Shown piece after piece: positions 28,290 to 36,150 of a stretch of DNA of 36,150 bases (the stretch's first letter is position 1; every line of letters begins with the position of its first letter). Both the position numbers and the translations under genes were made by a program. The notes beneath the pieces are model-generated. The model was not told where the DNA came from, made no database searches, and worked only from the letters and a program-made list of their open reading frames with translations. The DNA comes from an uncultured Angelakisella sp. Lineage in GTDB: Bacteria > Bacillota > Clostridia > Oscillospirales > Ruminococcaceae. Location: positions 1 through 36,150 of the forward strand of contig CAJUFK010000022.1 in the NCBI GenBank assembly GCA_910585535.1, in the 5' to 3' direction.

Positions 28290-29342
28290 TCAGCAGACAG
28301 TGGCAACCAGCCAGCTATCCACCTTGTCGGGGATGGGCAGGGGATTGGCCTGGAGTTCCAGGAAGCGGCGGTCCGGGTGGTGCTCCACATAGCTGCGGAA
28401 CAGGCGGGTGCCTTCCGCTGTAACCCACAGCCCGGTTTTGTCGTCGATGTAGGTGTTTCTGCCGTAGGCCATGACAAAGTTGGGGACACTGGAAATCAGG
28501 ATCACCTTGTTATCCGGCACAAGGGGATTTGTCGCCGGTTTTGCTGGGTCTGTCCAATCATCGTAGTACACCTCGGCATAGGTGTAGATGTCCACATTGG
28601 GCTTGTTAAGGTGTCCAATATACCGCACACCATTGGGCAGGTTTTTGGGGGAGATAAGCCCCATCTCCACCCGTCTGTTGTCCAGCGCCTTCATCACCGC
28701 CTCGTCGGCCAGGAAGGCGCGCAGGGCGGCCTTCCCCATGATGACGGTGTCCACATTGGCAAATCCCTCGGTCAGCACCTTGTCTGTCCAGTCCTCCAGG
28801 TTGTCCAGGATTTTTGCGGATGCCTTACCCCACTGGGCGGTCCCGGTCAGTTCGACCTTATTACTGAATCCGAAATCCACCGTCTCGTTGACACCTTCAC
28901 CAACTACGGGGATGGCGCCGTTTACGATGGCCTGGACACACATCCATTCCTCCCGGCGGGTCACGGCATCATTGAGCCGCTGGTAATCCGCCACGATCCG
29001 TTCCGCCGCCCGCTGCGCCGGTGTTTTGCCGCTGTACATACTCTCTCCGGGCTGCCGTTCCATCAGCATATCTGCCGTGGTGATGTCCGCCGGATTTACC
29101 ATAGGCGGTTTGTAGCTTCTGGTTTCGTAGCCGCTTGCCGGGATGACCTTGCCGCCCGTCCGGGGATGCACAAAGGCCGCCATTCTCCGGTCGCCTTTTA
29201 CCAGGTCGATGTCCACCCGCTCGGTGGCAAAGGTCTGGATATTGGTGAAGAAAGTGTCCCGGAAGTAGGTATGGACAGGCGGGGCCAGCCGCACCACTTC
29301 CGCAAGGTATCTGGGGGCGTAAATGTTTACTTCGTTTGGCAT
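28290..29342 (-). CDS. major capsid protein (lambda gpE-like)
   Basis: 350 residues, a normal length for the lambda-type capsid family. Recognisable regions are YFRDTFFTNIQTFATERVDI near the start, RSYKPPMVNPADITTADML, GDR...GGKVIPASGYETR, then YIGHLNKPNVDIYTYAEVYY and the C-terminal RLFRSYVEHHPDRRFLELQA, all typical. It forms the shell with the decoration protein. Confidence 0.95.
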   Translation of the reverse strand: MPNEVNIYAPRYLAEVVRLAPPVHTYFRDTFFTNIQTFATERVDIDLVKGDRRMAAFVHPRTGGKVIPASGYETRSYKPPMVNPADITTADMLMERQPGESMYSGKTPAQRAAERIVADYQRLNDAVTRREEWMCVQAIVNGAIPVVGEGVNETVDFGFSNKVELTGTAQWGKASAKILDNLEDWTDKVLTEGFANVDTVIMGKAALRAFLADEAVMKALDNRRVEMGLISPKNLPNGVRYIGHLNKPNVDIYTYAEVYYDDWTDPAKPATNPLVPDNKVILISSVPNFVMAYGRNTYIDDKTGLWVTAEGTRLFRSYVEHHPDRRFLELQANPLPIPDKVDSWLVATVC

Positions 29343-29357
29343 GATTCTTTTTCCTCC

Positions 29358-29693
29358 TTACATCAAGAAAATTCCGATGTTCCGCAAGGGGACCTCCACA
29401 TCGGCGGCGGTTACGCCCTCCGTGAGGGCCAGGCTGTCCGCAAAATACTCCCCGGACAGGTACACCACGGTCTCTTCCTCCGCAACAGCAGCCTCCGGCA
29501 GAAGGCCGTATACACTGGCGGCGGTGGCCTTGGTCACTGCCGCCAGTTTCCCATCCCCATCCAGGGTGACAGGGGAATGGGCGGGGATGTCTGCCCCGGC
29601 CACTTTGACCGCCTTAGCAATCCTGATGGTCGCCCCTGCGATGAAATACTCCGGGGTGGTGCCAAAATCTTTTCTTGCCAAATCCATGCCCAT
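29358..29693 (-). CDS. head decoration protein (lambda gpD-like)
   Basis: 111 residues. Sequence: AGATIRIAKAVKVAGADIPA, then HSPVTLDGDGKLAAVTKATA. The gpD-type fold binds capsid at threefold axes and stabilises the head. It lies between the protease and capsid genes, in lambda order. Confidence 0.88.
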   Translation of the reverse strand: MGMDLARKDFGTTPEYFIAGATIRIAKAVKVAGADIPAHSPVTLDGDGKLAAVTKATAASVYGLLPEAAVAEEETVVYLSGEYFADSLALTEGVTAADVEVPLRNIGIFLM

Positions 29694-29707
29694 GGTCTTT
29701 TCCTCCT

Positions 29708-30799
29708 TTACTTCTGCGGCTGGGCAACGTTTCTAATCGCCGCCATCATTTCATCGTCGATCTTGTCCCCGCCTTTGGGCGGCGTGGTCTGTCCAACATT
29801 TCCCAAGGGCCCTGCGTCCTCCTCGGCATTTTTCAGCCAGGCTTCGCCCTGGGCCTTCATCCGCTTCACGGCGGCCTTGGCGTACTCGGCGGCAGCCACG
29901 GGTTTTTCAAACTTCGCTTCCGTTGCCATCTCCTCACTGCCGGGCAATGCCATTTCCTCAATGTCCCGGATACGCTGGCGCTCGGCATTGGTCGCCCGCT
30001 CCGCCGCTTCTTGCTCGATTTGGTCAACCAGCGCAGGGTATGCTTTCCGCAGGTCCTCCACGTTCTTGATCTCCACTTCTGTTTCCTCCTTTTTGGTCTG
30101 TGTATTTTCAAAACCGCTGGCGGCGGGGGGCGCCGCCAGGCTGTCCTGCAAAAAACCTGGGGCCGCCTCGAAGGGCAGCCCCATACTCACGCTATTGACA
30201 AACAGCACGCCATTACGGTTTTCCACCGCGGCGTGCTGGTTATCATCGTGGGTCAATTCATCTACAAAACCATTTTCCTTTGCCTGGGGGCCTGTCCACC
30301 AGCTTGTGGCATCCATCCACCCGGACACTTCTTCCTTCTCTCTGCCCGTCTTTTTGGCATACAGGGTGACGATGTTTTCCCGGACAGTGGCAAGAGCGGA
30401 AATATACTCGTTCATTTTTACGGCATCCAGGTAGCCGCAAATCCCCATCTTGACCGGGTGGACCATGTATGTGCTGTCATTGGCGGCAACCACCTTGTTG
30501 CAGTGACAGGCAACAACCGTGGCCGCCGAAGCGCAGAGCCCATCGATTTGTGCCGTTACCATCGCCGGGTGCTGCTCCAGCAGGTTCCCGATGGTCTGTG
30601 CGGCGAACACATCCCCCCCGCCGCTGTTGATCCTGACGATAATCTCACTGACTGCCCCCAGCCCATCCAGGTCCTTTGCAAACTGTTTCGGCGTTACCTC
30701 GTCATCCCACCAGCTGGTGTCGGAGATGTTCCCGTAAAGAAGCAGTTCCGCCTTTTTCCCACCCGCCAAATTGCGAAACTGCCAGAATACTTTAGGCAT
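29708..30799 (-). CDS. head maturation protease (ClpP-type) with C-terminal scaffold
   Basis: 363 residues. The N-terminal ~190 residues have the ClpP fold: RINSGGGDVFAAQTI, the nucleophile region GLCASAATVV with Ser91, and YMVHPV with His114. It cleaves scaffold and capsid during maturation. The C-terminal part is a long charged helix (LRKAYPALVDQIEQEAAERA and on to the end), the internal scaffold found fused in many such phages, as lambda gpC carries Nu3. It overlaps the portal gene by 8 bp. Confidence 0.92.
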   Translation of the reverse strand: MPKVFWQFRNLAGGKKAELLLYGNISDTSWWDDEVTPKQFAKDLDGLGAVSEIIVRINSGGGDVFAAQTIGNLLEQHPAMVTAQIDGLCASAATVVACHCNKVVAANDSTYMVHPVKMGICGYLDAVKMNEYISALATVRENIVTLYAKKTGREKEEVSGWMDATSWWTGPQAKENGFVDELTHDDNQHAAVENRNGVLFVNSVSMGLPFEAAPGFLQDSLAAPPAASGFENTQTKKEETEVEIKNVEDLRKAYPALVDQIEQEAAERATNAERQRIRDIEEMALPGSEEMATEAKFEKPVAAAEYAKAAVKRMKAQGEAWLKNAEEDAGPLGNVGQTTPPKGGDKIDDEMMAAIRNVAQPQK

Positions 30800-32438
30800 T
30801 GTTGTTTCCTCCTGTCCTTTCTGCCGCCTGTTGTGGCGGGTTTATGATCTCGTCCACCTCCCGCTTTTGTTTGGCTTCAATGGCCCGCTGCCGGATGTTC
30901 CGTGTGTAGTCTCCGCCGGTCATCTGGGCCGTTTCTTCCTGGGCTGTGGAGAATCCGGCAGCCACCCGCTTTTCCGCCGCTGTAACCTCCTGTACCGGGT
31001 TGAGGTTGGTTCTTGCCGGTCCGTTCCAGACACACCCGGTATACGCCTTTCGGATGGCCGGGTCACTGAAAAAACCAGGAGCCCTGATCCGGCCTCTGGC
31101 TACTGCTTCGGCAAACCATTCCTCATAGATCGGCTGGCAGAAGTCCGACACGAACCAATCCCGCTGCATACTGCAAGTGCGCCAAAACTCGTTAAGCGCC
31201 CCCCTGGCGGCGGAGTATGTTGTCGTAAATTGCTTTAATAAAACCTCTGGGGGTATCTCAAGGGCCGCCCCGATTTGCTTTATCATAGCGTGTACAAAAA
31301 CATCGTACCCGGTGTTGGGATGTTTCGGGTCCGCAAACTCCACCTTCTCGCCTGGGTTCAAGTCGATGATCGCCCCTGTCGCCATTTCGATGGTCGTTTG
31401 GTCCTGGTCGTCAACACGTTCCCCATCCCGCACTATCTCCCCCGTTGGTCTGCTGTCGGTTGGCCCTGCGGGTTCGATAAACACGGTAAACATGGCAGAG
31501 ATAACCGCCGCCATGATTTCCGCATCGGTATATCGGCCCAGTTGCTTGATGGCTTCCAGTACCGGGGCCAGCAGGGGAACGCCCCGCAGCTGCCCCGCCC
31601 GTTCCCGGACCATCATGTGCAGAACATTCCGCCGCCCGGTCTTGCCGTGTGCCTCCACCCGGTCCCACCGGAGCGCCCCGTTCTGGTTGGCAAGGCTCGC
31701 CAGGGGGTGGCGGTTGCATATCCAGTAGGCCAGCACTTCACCGTCCTCGCCGGTCTCTACTCCCTGTATGATGCTTTGCACCCTCGCCCCGTTTACCTCC
31801 ATGGGGAAAAGGCGATCCTGGAGGTCAGGGCTGCACACCCGGTCCGCCTCGATCAGTCGGATGCAAAGCTGGTATGGCTGCCCTGCCCGCTGTTTCATGG
31901 GCAGCAGGGCGATGGTGTCTCCGTTCATCAGGTAGCTTAGAAAGGCCAACTGCTGCAACTGGTAGAAGTTGTCCACACGGTCCGCGTCACAGGTGGGGGT
32001 GTCCGCCCACAGGTCAAACTCCCGGACGATCTGCGCCTGTAATGCCTGGACCTGTTCATCATTTAGCTTCAAGTATTCGGCGTCGATGGAAGGGGCCGGA
32101 ATAAGCCCTCCGGCCACCACATTGGTCCGCATCGTTTTGAGGGAGGCGGTGGCCACAGGGACACCCATATAGGCGTCCCGGCTTCTCTGCCGGAGAACAT
32201 CTATGTTGTCCTCGATGTCCTCCTTGGAACTGCCGCCGAAGTAGTCCCATCCGCGCAGACTTTTCTTTGTGACATTGGCCCCGTAGTTTCCGTAGCCGCT
32301 GTTCAGAAAGCGCAGAGCGTTCCGGGCGGCGGCCCGCCGCAGACCCGCTTGCGGGTTGACCACAGAAATGGCCCGGTCCAGCAGGCCGGAGAAACCGTTT
32401 CCCGTTATGCGCCTCCCTGTTGTACGCTCCTCTGTCAT
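30792..32438 (-). CDS. portal protein (lambda gpB-like)
   Basis: 548 residues. Lambda portal family regions are YGNYGANVTKKSLRGWDYFG near residue 50, VATASLKTMRTNVVAGG, RVQSIIQGVETGEDGEVLAY, and IEIPPEVLLKQFTTTYSAARG -like AALEIPPEVLLKQ. The portal forms the ring through which DNA is packed and ejected and joins the tail. The start lies 12 bp after the gpW-like gene. Confidence 0.95.
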   Translation of the reverse strand: MTEERTTGRRITGNGFSGLLDRAISVVNPQAGLRRAAARNALRFLNSGYGNYGANVTKKSLRGWDYFGGSSKEDIEDNIDVLRQRSRDAYMGVPVATASLKTMRTNVVAGGLIPAPSIDAEYLKLNDEQVQALQAQIVREFDLWADTPTCDADRVDNFYQLQQLAFLSYLMNGDTIALLPMKQRAGQPYQLCIRLIEADRVCSPDLQDRLFPMEVNGARVQSIIQGVETGEDGEVLAYWICNRHPLASLANQNGALRWDRVEAHGKTGRRNVLHMMVRERAGQLRGVPLLAPVLEAIKQLGRYTDAEIMAAVISAMFTVFIEPAGPTDSRPTGEIVRDGERVDDQDQTTIEMATGAIIDLNPGEKVEFADPKHPNTGYDVFVHAMIKQIGAALEIPPEVLLKQFTTTYSAARGALNEFWRTCSMQRDWFVSDFCQPIYEEWFAEAVARGRIRAPGFFSDPAIRKAYTGCVWNGPARTNLNPVQEVTAAEKRVAAGFSTAQEETAQMTGGDYTRNIRQRAIEAKQKREVDEIINPPQQAAERTGGNNNA

Positions 32439-32450
32439 GGGCTTCCCCCC

Positions 32451-32687
32451 TTATACATCACGGGGCAGAAGCCGATACACTCGGTTCCTGCCGCCCCGCT
32501 TTTCCGCTGCCTCGGCCTCCGCCAGCTTCCCGCCCCAAAACTCGATCTGTTCTCGAATCTGTTTGAGGTCCGCCCTGGTCAAGGAGCGGTCCCCGATCTG
32601 GTAGCGCTGGCCGGTGGCTACCCGTTCCTCGGCATCCAGCCAAAGAGCCAGCTTTTGCTTGCACACTTCTTTACTGAAAATTGCCAT
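32451..32687 (-). CDS. gpW-like head-tail joining protein (DUF6148 type)
   Basis: 78 residues, helical, ending in the beta hairpin GGRNRVYRLLPRDV. AIFSKEVCKQKLALWLDAEE and RADLKQIREQIEFWGGKLAE are characteristic of small DUF6148/gpW-like proteins located between GpA and portal genes. It probably joins the portal and the tail. Its start overlaps the terminase stop by one base. Confidence 0.8.
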   Translation of the reverse strand: MAIFSKEVCKQKLALWLDAEERVATGQRYQIGDRSLTRADLKQIREQIEFWGGKLAEAEAAEKRGGRNRVYRLLPRDV

Positions 32688-34561
32688 TATCCAATCCCTC
32701 CTGTGATCCTGCGGCGTCCTCTGCGCCGCTGTGTAGTCTGCCGCCCGGATTCTGCCCCTGGCGGCCGCAAAACAGGGTTTACGATTTCCAGGGCGGCGGT
32801 GGCGTAGTTTCGCAGGTCCAGCGGCTCGTTGCGCTTATGCGCCCGGTCTTTGACTTCCCACACAATAACGCTGCGCCCCTTTCTCCACCGGATCACCTGG
32901 CGTTCGCTGGTCAGTCCGATGAAGTAGTCCTCGTTGTACCCGGCCTCCTCGTTCAGTGGGAAGTGGCAGTAGTTCGGCCCCGCTTTTTTTGGGTTTTGAT
33001 GCCGGAGGCGCTGGTACAGCAGGGCTTTTCCTGCATCCACCCCAATGATGAACAGCGGGACCTTGGCCCGGTTGTTGGTGGTTGGGTTACTGATATAGGG
33101 GACCTCTGCGCCGCCCCTGCCCTTGATGGCAAGGATACGCCGGTCCCACCGGTCCTTGCAGAAACGGTACACCTTATCCGCATGGTGTCCGCCGCTGTCC
33201 ATACAGGCGGCCATCAGATACAAGGCGGTCCCATCCTTCTTGTGAAAAGGCGTCTGGAGAAAAGCGTCCAGGTCCTCCCACACCTGTTCTTTCAGCAGGT
33301 CGCCGTATATCTTCTGGTAGCGGATGCCCCAGCTTTCTTTGCCCGCGCCCCAGCCGACGATTTCTACCTCAAAGCGGTCATCCTGTACATCAATCCCGGC
33401 AGTTAGGACAAGTACGCCCTCCGGGACCTCCGCCTCGTAGACCTCCCGGCGGCTCACCAGTTCCTCGGATTCTAACTGCGTCCCCGGCTCCTCCCAGGGT
33501 TCCCCCAGTTCGGTGTTGACCCAGGTTTTCATTTCCTCCGGGTTGCCTTCGTCCAGGGCTTTCTTGGCGGAAAGGAATTTCTGCACGATCTCCTTCCAGC
33601 CGCAAAAGGTGGAGGCCAGGGTATTCAGATGGAATCCCCTGGCCTCCGCGCCTGGATTTGCCGCAACGAAACACCCGTATTTACCTTGTGCCTTCCACTC
33701 GTATTCTCCGAAAAGCTGCCCGCACCGTTCGCATTTGTAAAAGACATCCCCTCCGGGATTTTCCTTATCAAATTTCACATTGGCCCACACCAGGGGTTGA
33801 AGGTGTCCGCAGCCTGGGCAGGGGACATGCCACTCCTCCTGTGTACTTTCCTCGTACTCCTTGGCGATCCGGCTTACCCCCTTATTGCCGGGGGTGCTTA
33901 CCACCACCGTCTTTTTGTCCCAAAAGGTAGTCTGCCGCTTCTGCGCCAGTAGAAGGGGGTCCCCCTCGGTTCCGGCGCTCCCCGGATAGCGGTCTACCTC
34001 ATCCGCCAGCAGCACCTTGATAGGGCGGCTGGCAAGGCTGGCGGGGCTGTTCGCCCCAACAATGGTGATATGTCCTCCGGGGAAATTCTTTTTCAGGATG
34101 GTATTTCCGGCATACCGGCTTTTTGTGTCCACCAGGTCCCGCAATACCGGGGTGTCCCGGAGCATGGGGGCAAGGCGGTCCTTGGAAAAGGTCTGCCCCA
34201 TGTCAAGGGTCGGCTGCATATTCATAATGGGCGCCGGCGCGTATTTCATATAGTAGCCAATGGCGTTGAGGATGATGTCGGTCTTTCCGATCTGCGCCGC
34301 ACTCTTAATTACTACCTTTGGGATATGAGGGTCCCCAATGGCGTCCATGATCTCCCGCTGGTAGGGCGCTTTGCCGGTATGCCACCGCCCCGGCTCCGCG
34401 CTGCTTTCTGGGCTTAACATCCGGTATTTGTCCGCCCACTGGGAAAGGGTCAACCGGGGCGGCGGCTTCAGAACCTCCGCACACCTGGCAAACAGCGCAA
34501 CCGCTTCTTTGGAAATGTTAATGATCTTCGCCGGCTTCTCCCGTTTTGTTCTTGTCCGCAT
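32687..34561 (-). CDS. terminase large subunit (GpA family)
   Basis: About 624 residues from ATG 34561, which has GGAGGAG seven bases upstream; an earlier in-frame start at 34615 overlaps the small-subunit gene more deeply. The N-terminal ATPase has a variant Walker A (IKSAAQIGKT) and a Walker B (VLLADEVD), as in lambda GpA. A central CPGCG and CERCG pair looks like a zinc-binding insert. The C-terminal half carries the nuclease region (LTAGIDVQDDRFEVEIVGWG, MAACMDSGGHHADKVYRFCK). It cuts and packages phage DNA. Confidence 0.95.
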   Translation of the reverse strand: MRTRTKREKPAKIINISKEAVALFARCAEVLKPPPRLTLSQWADKYRMLSPESSAEPGRWHTGKAPYQREIMDAIGDPHIPKVVIKSAAQIGKTDIILNAIGYYMKYAPAPIMNMQPTLDMGQTFSKDRLAPMLRDTPVLRDLVDTKSRYAGNTILKKNFPGGHITIVGANSPASLASRPIKVLLADEVDRYPGSAGTEGDPLLLAQKRQTTFWDKKTVVVSTPGNKGVSRIAKEYEESTQEEWHVPCPGCGHLQPLVWANVKFDKENPGGDVFYKCERCGQLFGEYEWKAQGKYGCFVAANPGAEARGFHLNTLASTFCGWKEIVQKFLSAKKALDEGNPEEMKTWVNTELGEPWEEPGTQLESEELVSRREVYEAEVPEGVLVLTAGIDVQDDRFEVEIVGWGAGKESWGIRYQKIYGDLLKEQVWEDLDAFLQTPFHKKDGTALYLMAACMDSGGHHADKVYRFCKDRWDRRILAIKGRGGAEVPYISNPTTNNRAKVPLFIIGVDAGKALLYQRLRHQNPKKAGPNYCHFPLNEEAGYNEDYFIGLTSERQVIRWRKGRSVIVWEVKDRAHKRNEPLDLRNYATAALEIVNPVLRPPGAESGRQTTQRRRGRRRITGGIG

Positions 34562-35015
34562 CCTTGATCTCCTCCAGCAGTTTCCGGTAATCGGTGAGTT
34601 CTTCCAGGGCTTCATAGACTTCCTGCTTCAAAGCGTCTAAGATCGCCGCCTGATCCCCAGCCATCTTTGACAGTACAGGAGCCAGCTTTGCAGGCATAGC
34701 AAGGAACCGGCTGCGGATATTGTGGTTCATGGTCCGCAGTCCTTTTTCGATCTCGTCCACTTCCAAAAATTCCCACCGGAGGCGGGCGTTTTCCATCTCC
34801 GCCGCCTCCCGCTTTGCTTTGGTCAGTTTTGCCCGTTCCTCGTTCAGGTCGTTGCTCCCTTTCCGCAGATAGGTGATGTACCTGGACACCGTGGGCCGCA
34901 GGGCGTAAAGTCCTGGCCGGGCCTCTGAAATTACCCCCTCGTCCCGCAGTTGCCGTACCCGGCGCTCGGTCAACCCCAACCATTCTGCGATAGCTTTACT
35001 GGTGTACAGTGTCAT
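34518..35015 (-). CDS. terminase small subunit, Nu1-like
   Basis: 165 residues. Starts with a winged helix-turn-helix: YTSKAIAEWLGLTERRVRQL followed by RDEGVISEARPGLYALRPTV, like lambda Nu1. A helical region follows with KLTKAKREAAEMENARLRWE and the end NKTGEAGEDH. It recognises the packaging site. It overlaps the upstream small-subunit gene by 4 bases and the large-subunit gene by 44. Confidence 0.88.
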   Translation of the reverse strand: MTLYTSKAIAEWLGLTERRVRQLRDEGVISEARPGLYALRPTVSRYITYLRKGSNDLNEERAKLTKAKREAAEMENARLRWEFLEVDEIEKGLRTMNHNIRSRFLAMPAKLAPVLSKMAGDQAAILDALKQEVYEALEELTDYRKLLEEIKDADKNKTGEAGEDH

Positions 35016-35746
35016 TCTTCCAGCTCCTCCTCCTGGCTTTCTACTTCTACCGTCCCGGTTGCCCGCATCCGCATGATCTCCAGCCGCTCACGCTCCAATT
35101 CAATCCTCCGGTCGCTTTCCTCCAAGGCCCGCAGGCTGTCCGCCACTTTGGCGATCCGGCCCTGTACTTTATATAGGGCCTCCTGTAGTGCCATGATCCG
35201 CCGGTATGGACTGTCCTTCTGGTACATCCCGATGTTCTGTTTTGCACCGTCTTTGCTTCCCTGCGGACCCCGCATATCCAACAGCCCGCTGATATACAAT
35301 TCATCCTCCGAGGCGGCCTCGTAGTCCGCTATCTTCGCCAGGATTTTATGCTCCCGGAATTTCAAAATCTTCATCTCGTGTTCCAGGATTTCCCGACTTC
35401 CCAGGGGCGTTTGTGCCACCAGGTTCTTTTCCGCAGCGGTAAGCATATCAAAAAAGACAGCGCTGTACGCTCCGTCTTTTTCTGCGTTTTTGTTTCCCTT
35501 CGGCGCTCCTTTATGGCTGCCCGCCGCATTTCTCTTTCCGGCACTGTTCCGGTTCCCTGGCTGCCCGCCCCGCTTTTTGGGGGGCAAGGCTTCTTCCCAT
35601 TTGTCTGCCGCCTTCCAATTCCGCAAGGTTTGATAGCTGATCCCCAGTTCCCTGGCAAGGTCCCGGAGGTTCACCTTTTCTCCTCTGCTTCTGCGGGCGA
35701 TGTAATCAGCCTTGGCGGTATCCCGGCGGTCGCTCCGCTTCGGCAT
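35012..35746 (-). CDS. second terminase small subunit, PBSX-type
   Basis: 244 residues from ATG 35746 (MPKRSDRRDTAKADYIARRS), with GGGGG seven bases upstream. The open frame runs back to 35929 but that part looks non-coding. The N-terminus has the PBSX-type small-terminase helix-turn-helix (RGEKVNLRDLARELGISYQT, then LRNWKAADKWEE) and the next part is GGQPGNRNSAGKRNAAGS, a basic Gly-rich linker. The C-terminus is a long helix (RIAKVADSLRALEESDRRIE). It stands first in the packaging operon, coupled to Nu1-like. Confidence 0.85.
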   Translation of the reverse strand: MPKRSDRRDTAKADYIARRSRGEKVNLRDLARELGISYQTLRNWKAADKWEEALPPKKRGGQPGNRNSAGKRNAAGSHKGAPKGNKNAEKDGAYSAVFFDMLTAAEKNLVAQTPLGSREILEHEMKILKFREHKILAKIADYEAASEDELYISGLLDMRGPQGSKDGAKQNIGMYQKDSPYRRIMALQEALYKVQGRIAKVADSLRALEESDRRIELERERLEIMRMRATGTVEVESQEEELEE

Positions 35747-35778
35747 TCTAAACCCCCGTTCCTTCCACACTAATAACA

Positions 35779-35802
35779 ATGCCCGCGGCATCTCTGCCAC
35801 GG
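35779..35802. promoter_or_regulatory. hairpin in the leader of the packaging operon
   Basis: GCCCGCGGCA (35779-35788) and TGCCACGGGC (35793-35802) form a 10-bp stem with one G-T pair and a 4-base loop. On the plus strand TCATTTTTA follows, so it could terminate rightward transcripts; on the minus strand it lies 33 bp before the first terminase gene. Confidence 0.5.
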
Positions 35803-35992
35803 GCTCATTTTTACACAATACAATTTTAACTCCAAAAACCTGCCACAGTTGTCCAGTCACAAAATTTTTACAAATTCCCCCCTCCTTTTTTCGGTCCAGG
35901 GCCAGGGGAAGGCGAAAAAATTTTCTCATACCTACAAATATTTTGCGCTTCCGAACCCGTACTATTTATATTTGCGCGCGGAAGGACCCGCA

Positions 35993-36150
35993 CCTGGCGG
36001 GGCGGTGGCCGGGGGCTGGCGGCGGTCTCCTGGCGGGCGCGGGCGTAGGGGCGCAGGCGGTGGGCCCTCCTGGCGGGGCGGCGGTGGCCGGTGGTTGGCG
36101 GCGGTCTCCTGGCGGGCGCGGGCGTAGGGGCGCAGGCGGTGGGCCCTCCT
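35993..36150. repeat. GC-rich tandem repeat upstream of the terminase genes
   Basis: CCTGGCGG recurs at 35993 and 36069, and CCT begins a third unit at 36148 at the window end, giving units of 76 and 79 bp that are nearly identical apart from a 3-base insertion and a few substitutions (GGGGGCTGG against GGTGGTTGG). The array is over 80% G+C and strongly G-rich on the plus strand. Unit lengths are not multiples of three, so it is not a coding repeat of constant frame. From 35747 to 35992 there is no gene, only the hairpin at 35779 and AT-rich DNA. Confidence 0.8.

Larger units (their letters stand above)
9200..36150 (-). mobile_element. contractile-tailed prophage (late region)
   Basis: An uninterrupted minus-strand block encodes packaging, head, contractile tail, baseplate, tail fibre, DGR and lysis functions in standard order, from terminase (about 35750) to lysozyme (9236). 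Head genes follow the lambda plan, tail genes the P2 plan with sheath and tube. No integrase, excisionase, repressor or replication gene is present; these should lie right of the window. The left boundary is only approximate and no att core was identified. All structural frames look intact, so particles could be made. Confidence 0.9.

Noticed and set aside
24754..30434. Very long plus-strand ORFs (632 aa at 24754-26652, 685 aa at 28377-30434).
   Set aside because: They lie opposite the sheath, capsid and protease genes, have no ribosome sites or known motifs and result from high GC and few TAA/TAG on the antisense strand.
35747..35929. An N-terminal extension of the first small terminase.
   Set aside because: No ribosome site at 35929, atypical composition, and a better start with a G-rich site at 35746.
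1..36150. tRNA, rRNA or riboswitch genes.
   Set aside because: No cloverleaf, rRNA core or known aptamer pattern was recognised by eye; a covariance-model scan would be decisive.

Overview
The window reads as the edge of a chromosome of a high-GC gut-type Clostridium relative (probably Oscillospiraceae; the genus cannot be fixed) with most of an integrated contractile-tailed prophage. Support for a Firmicute: strong AGGAGG-like ribosome sites, an rpmF/yceD pair with a perfect sigma-A promoter, a zinc-ribbon L32, a DUF512 radical-SAM gene and a DacF/PBP5-type carboxypeptidase.

Layout. Positions 1-1425 hold the end of an FtsX-like permease (+), a promoter-bearing but start-less small gene (+) with its terminator, and a carboxymuconolactone-decarboxylase remnant. 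Positions 1575-7540 are minus-strand chromosomal genes: lipoprotein, D-Ala-D-Ala carboxypeptidase, DUF512 protein, a HicBA toxin-antitoxin pair, a TraX-like remnant, a hypothetical gene, rpmF and yceD. Positions 7681-9120 look like an IS30-family element that carries an XRE regulator translationally coupled to its transposase. A perfect 38-bp palindromic terminator at 9143-9180 separates it from the prophage.

The prophage runs on the minus strand from about 35750 down to 9236 in classic late-operon order: two different small terminase subunits, GpA-type large terminase, gpW-like joiner, lambda-type portal, ClpP-type protease, decoration protein, capsid, connector and tail-completion genes, tail sheath and tube, tail chaperone with a -1 frameshift extension, tape measure, gpX, gpD, gpV, gpU, gpW, gpJ, gpI, gpH, then a diversity-generating retroelement (DGR), small genes, holin and lysozyme. 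Head genes are lambda-like and tail genes P2-like. Integrase, repressor and replication genes are not in the window and should lie to the right.

The standout is the complete DGR at 10968-14231: a C-type-lectin-like variable tail adhesin with its variable repeat (VR) at the very C-terminus, a GC-rich hairpin just after it, an Avd accessory protein, a non-coding template-position repeat (TR), a structured spacer and a DGR-type reverse transcriptase. It should rewrite the adhesin tip and so the phage host range. Its oddity is the substitution pattern: of 22 differences between the two repeats, 13 are at coding-strand adenines of the TR-position copy and nine are not, and in five of those nine the adenine is in the VR copy. 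This looks like two copies that both diverged from an AAC-rich template rather than a pristine template and its product. Other points of interest are the duplicated domain flanking tail-hub protein gpD, the duplicated chaperone domain, the two small terminases, the XRE-coupled IS30 element with a promoter spanning its edge, and a very GC-rich 76-79 bp tandem repeat upstream of the terminase genes.
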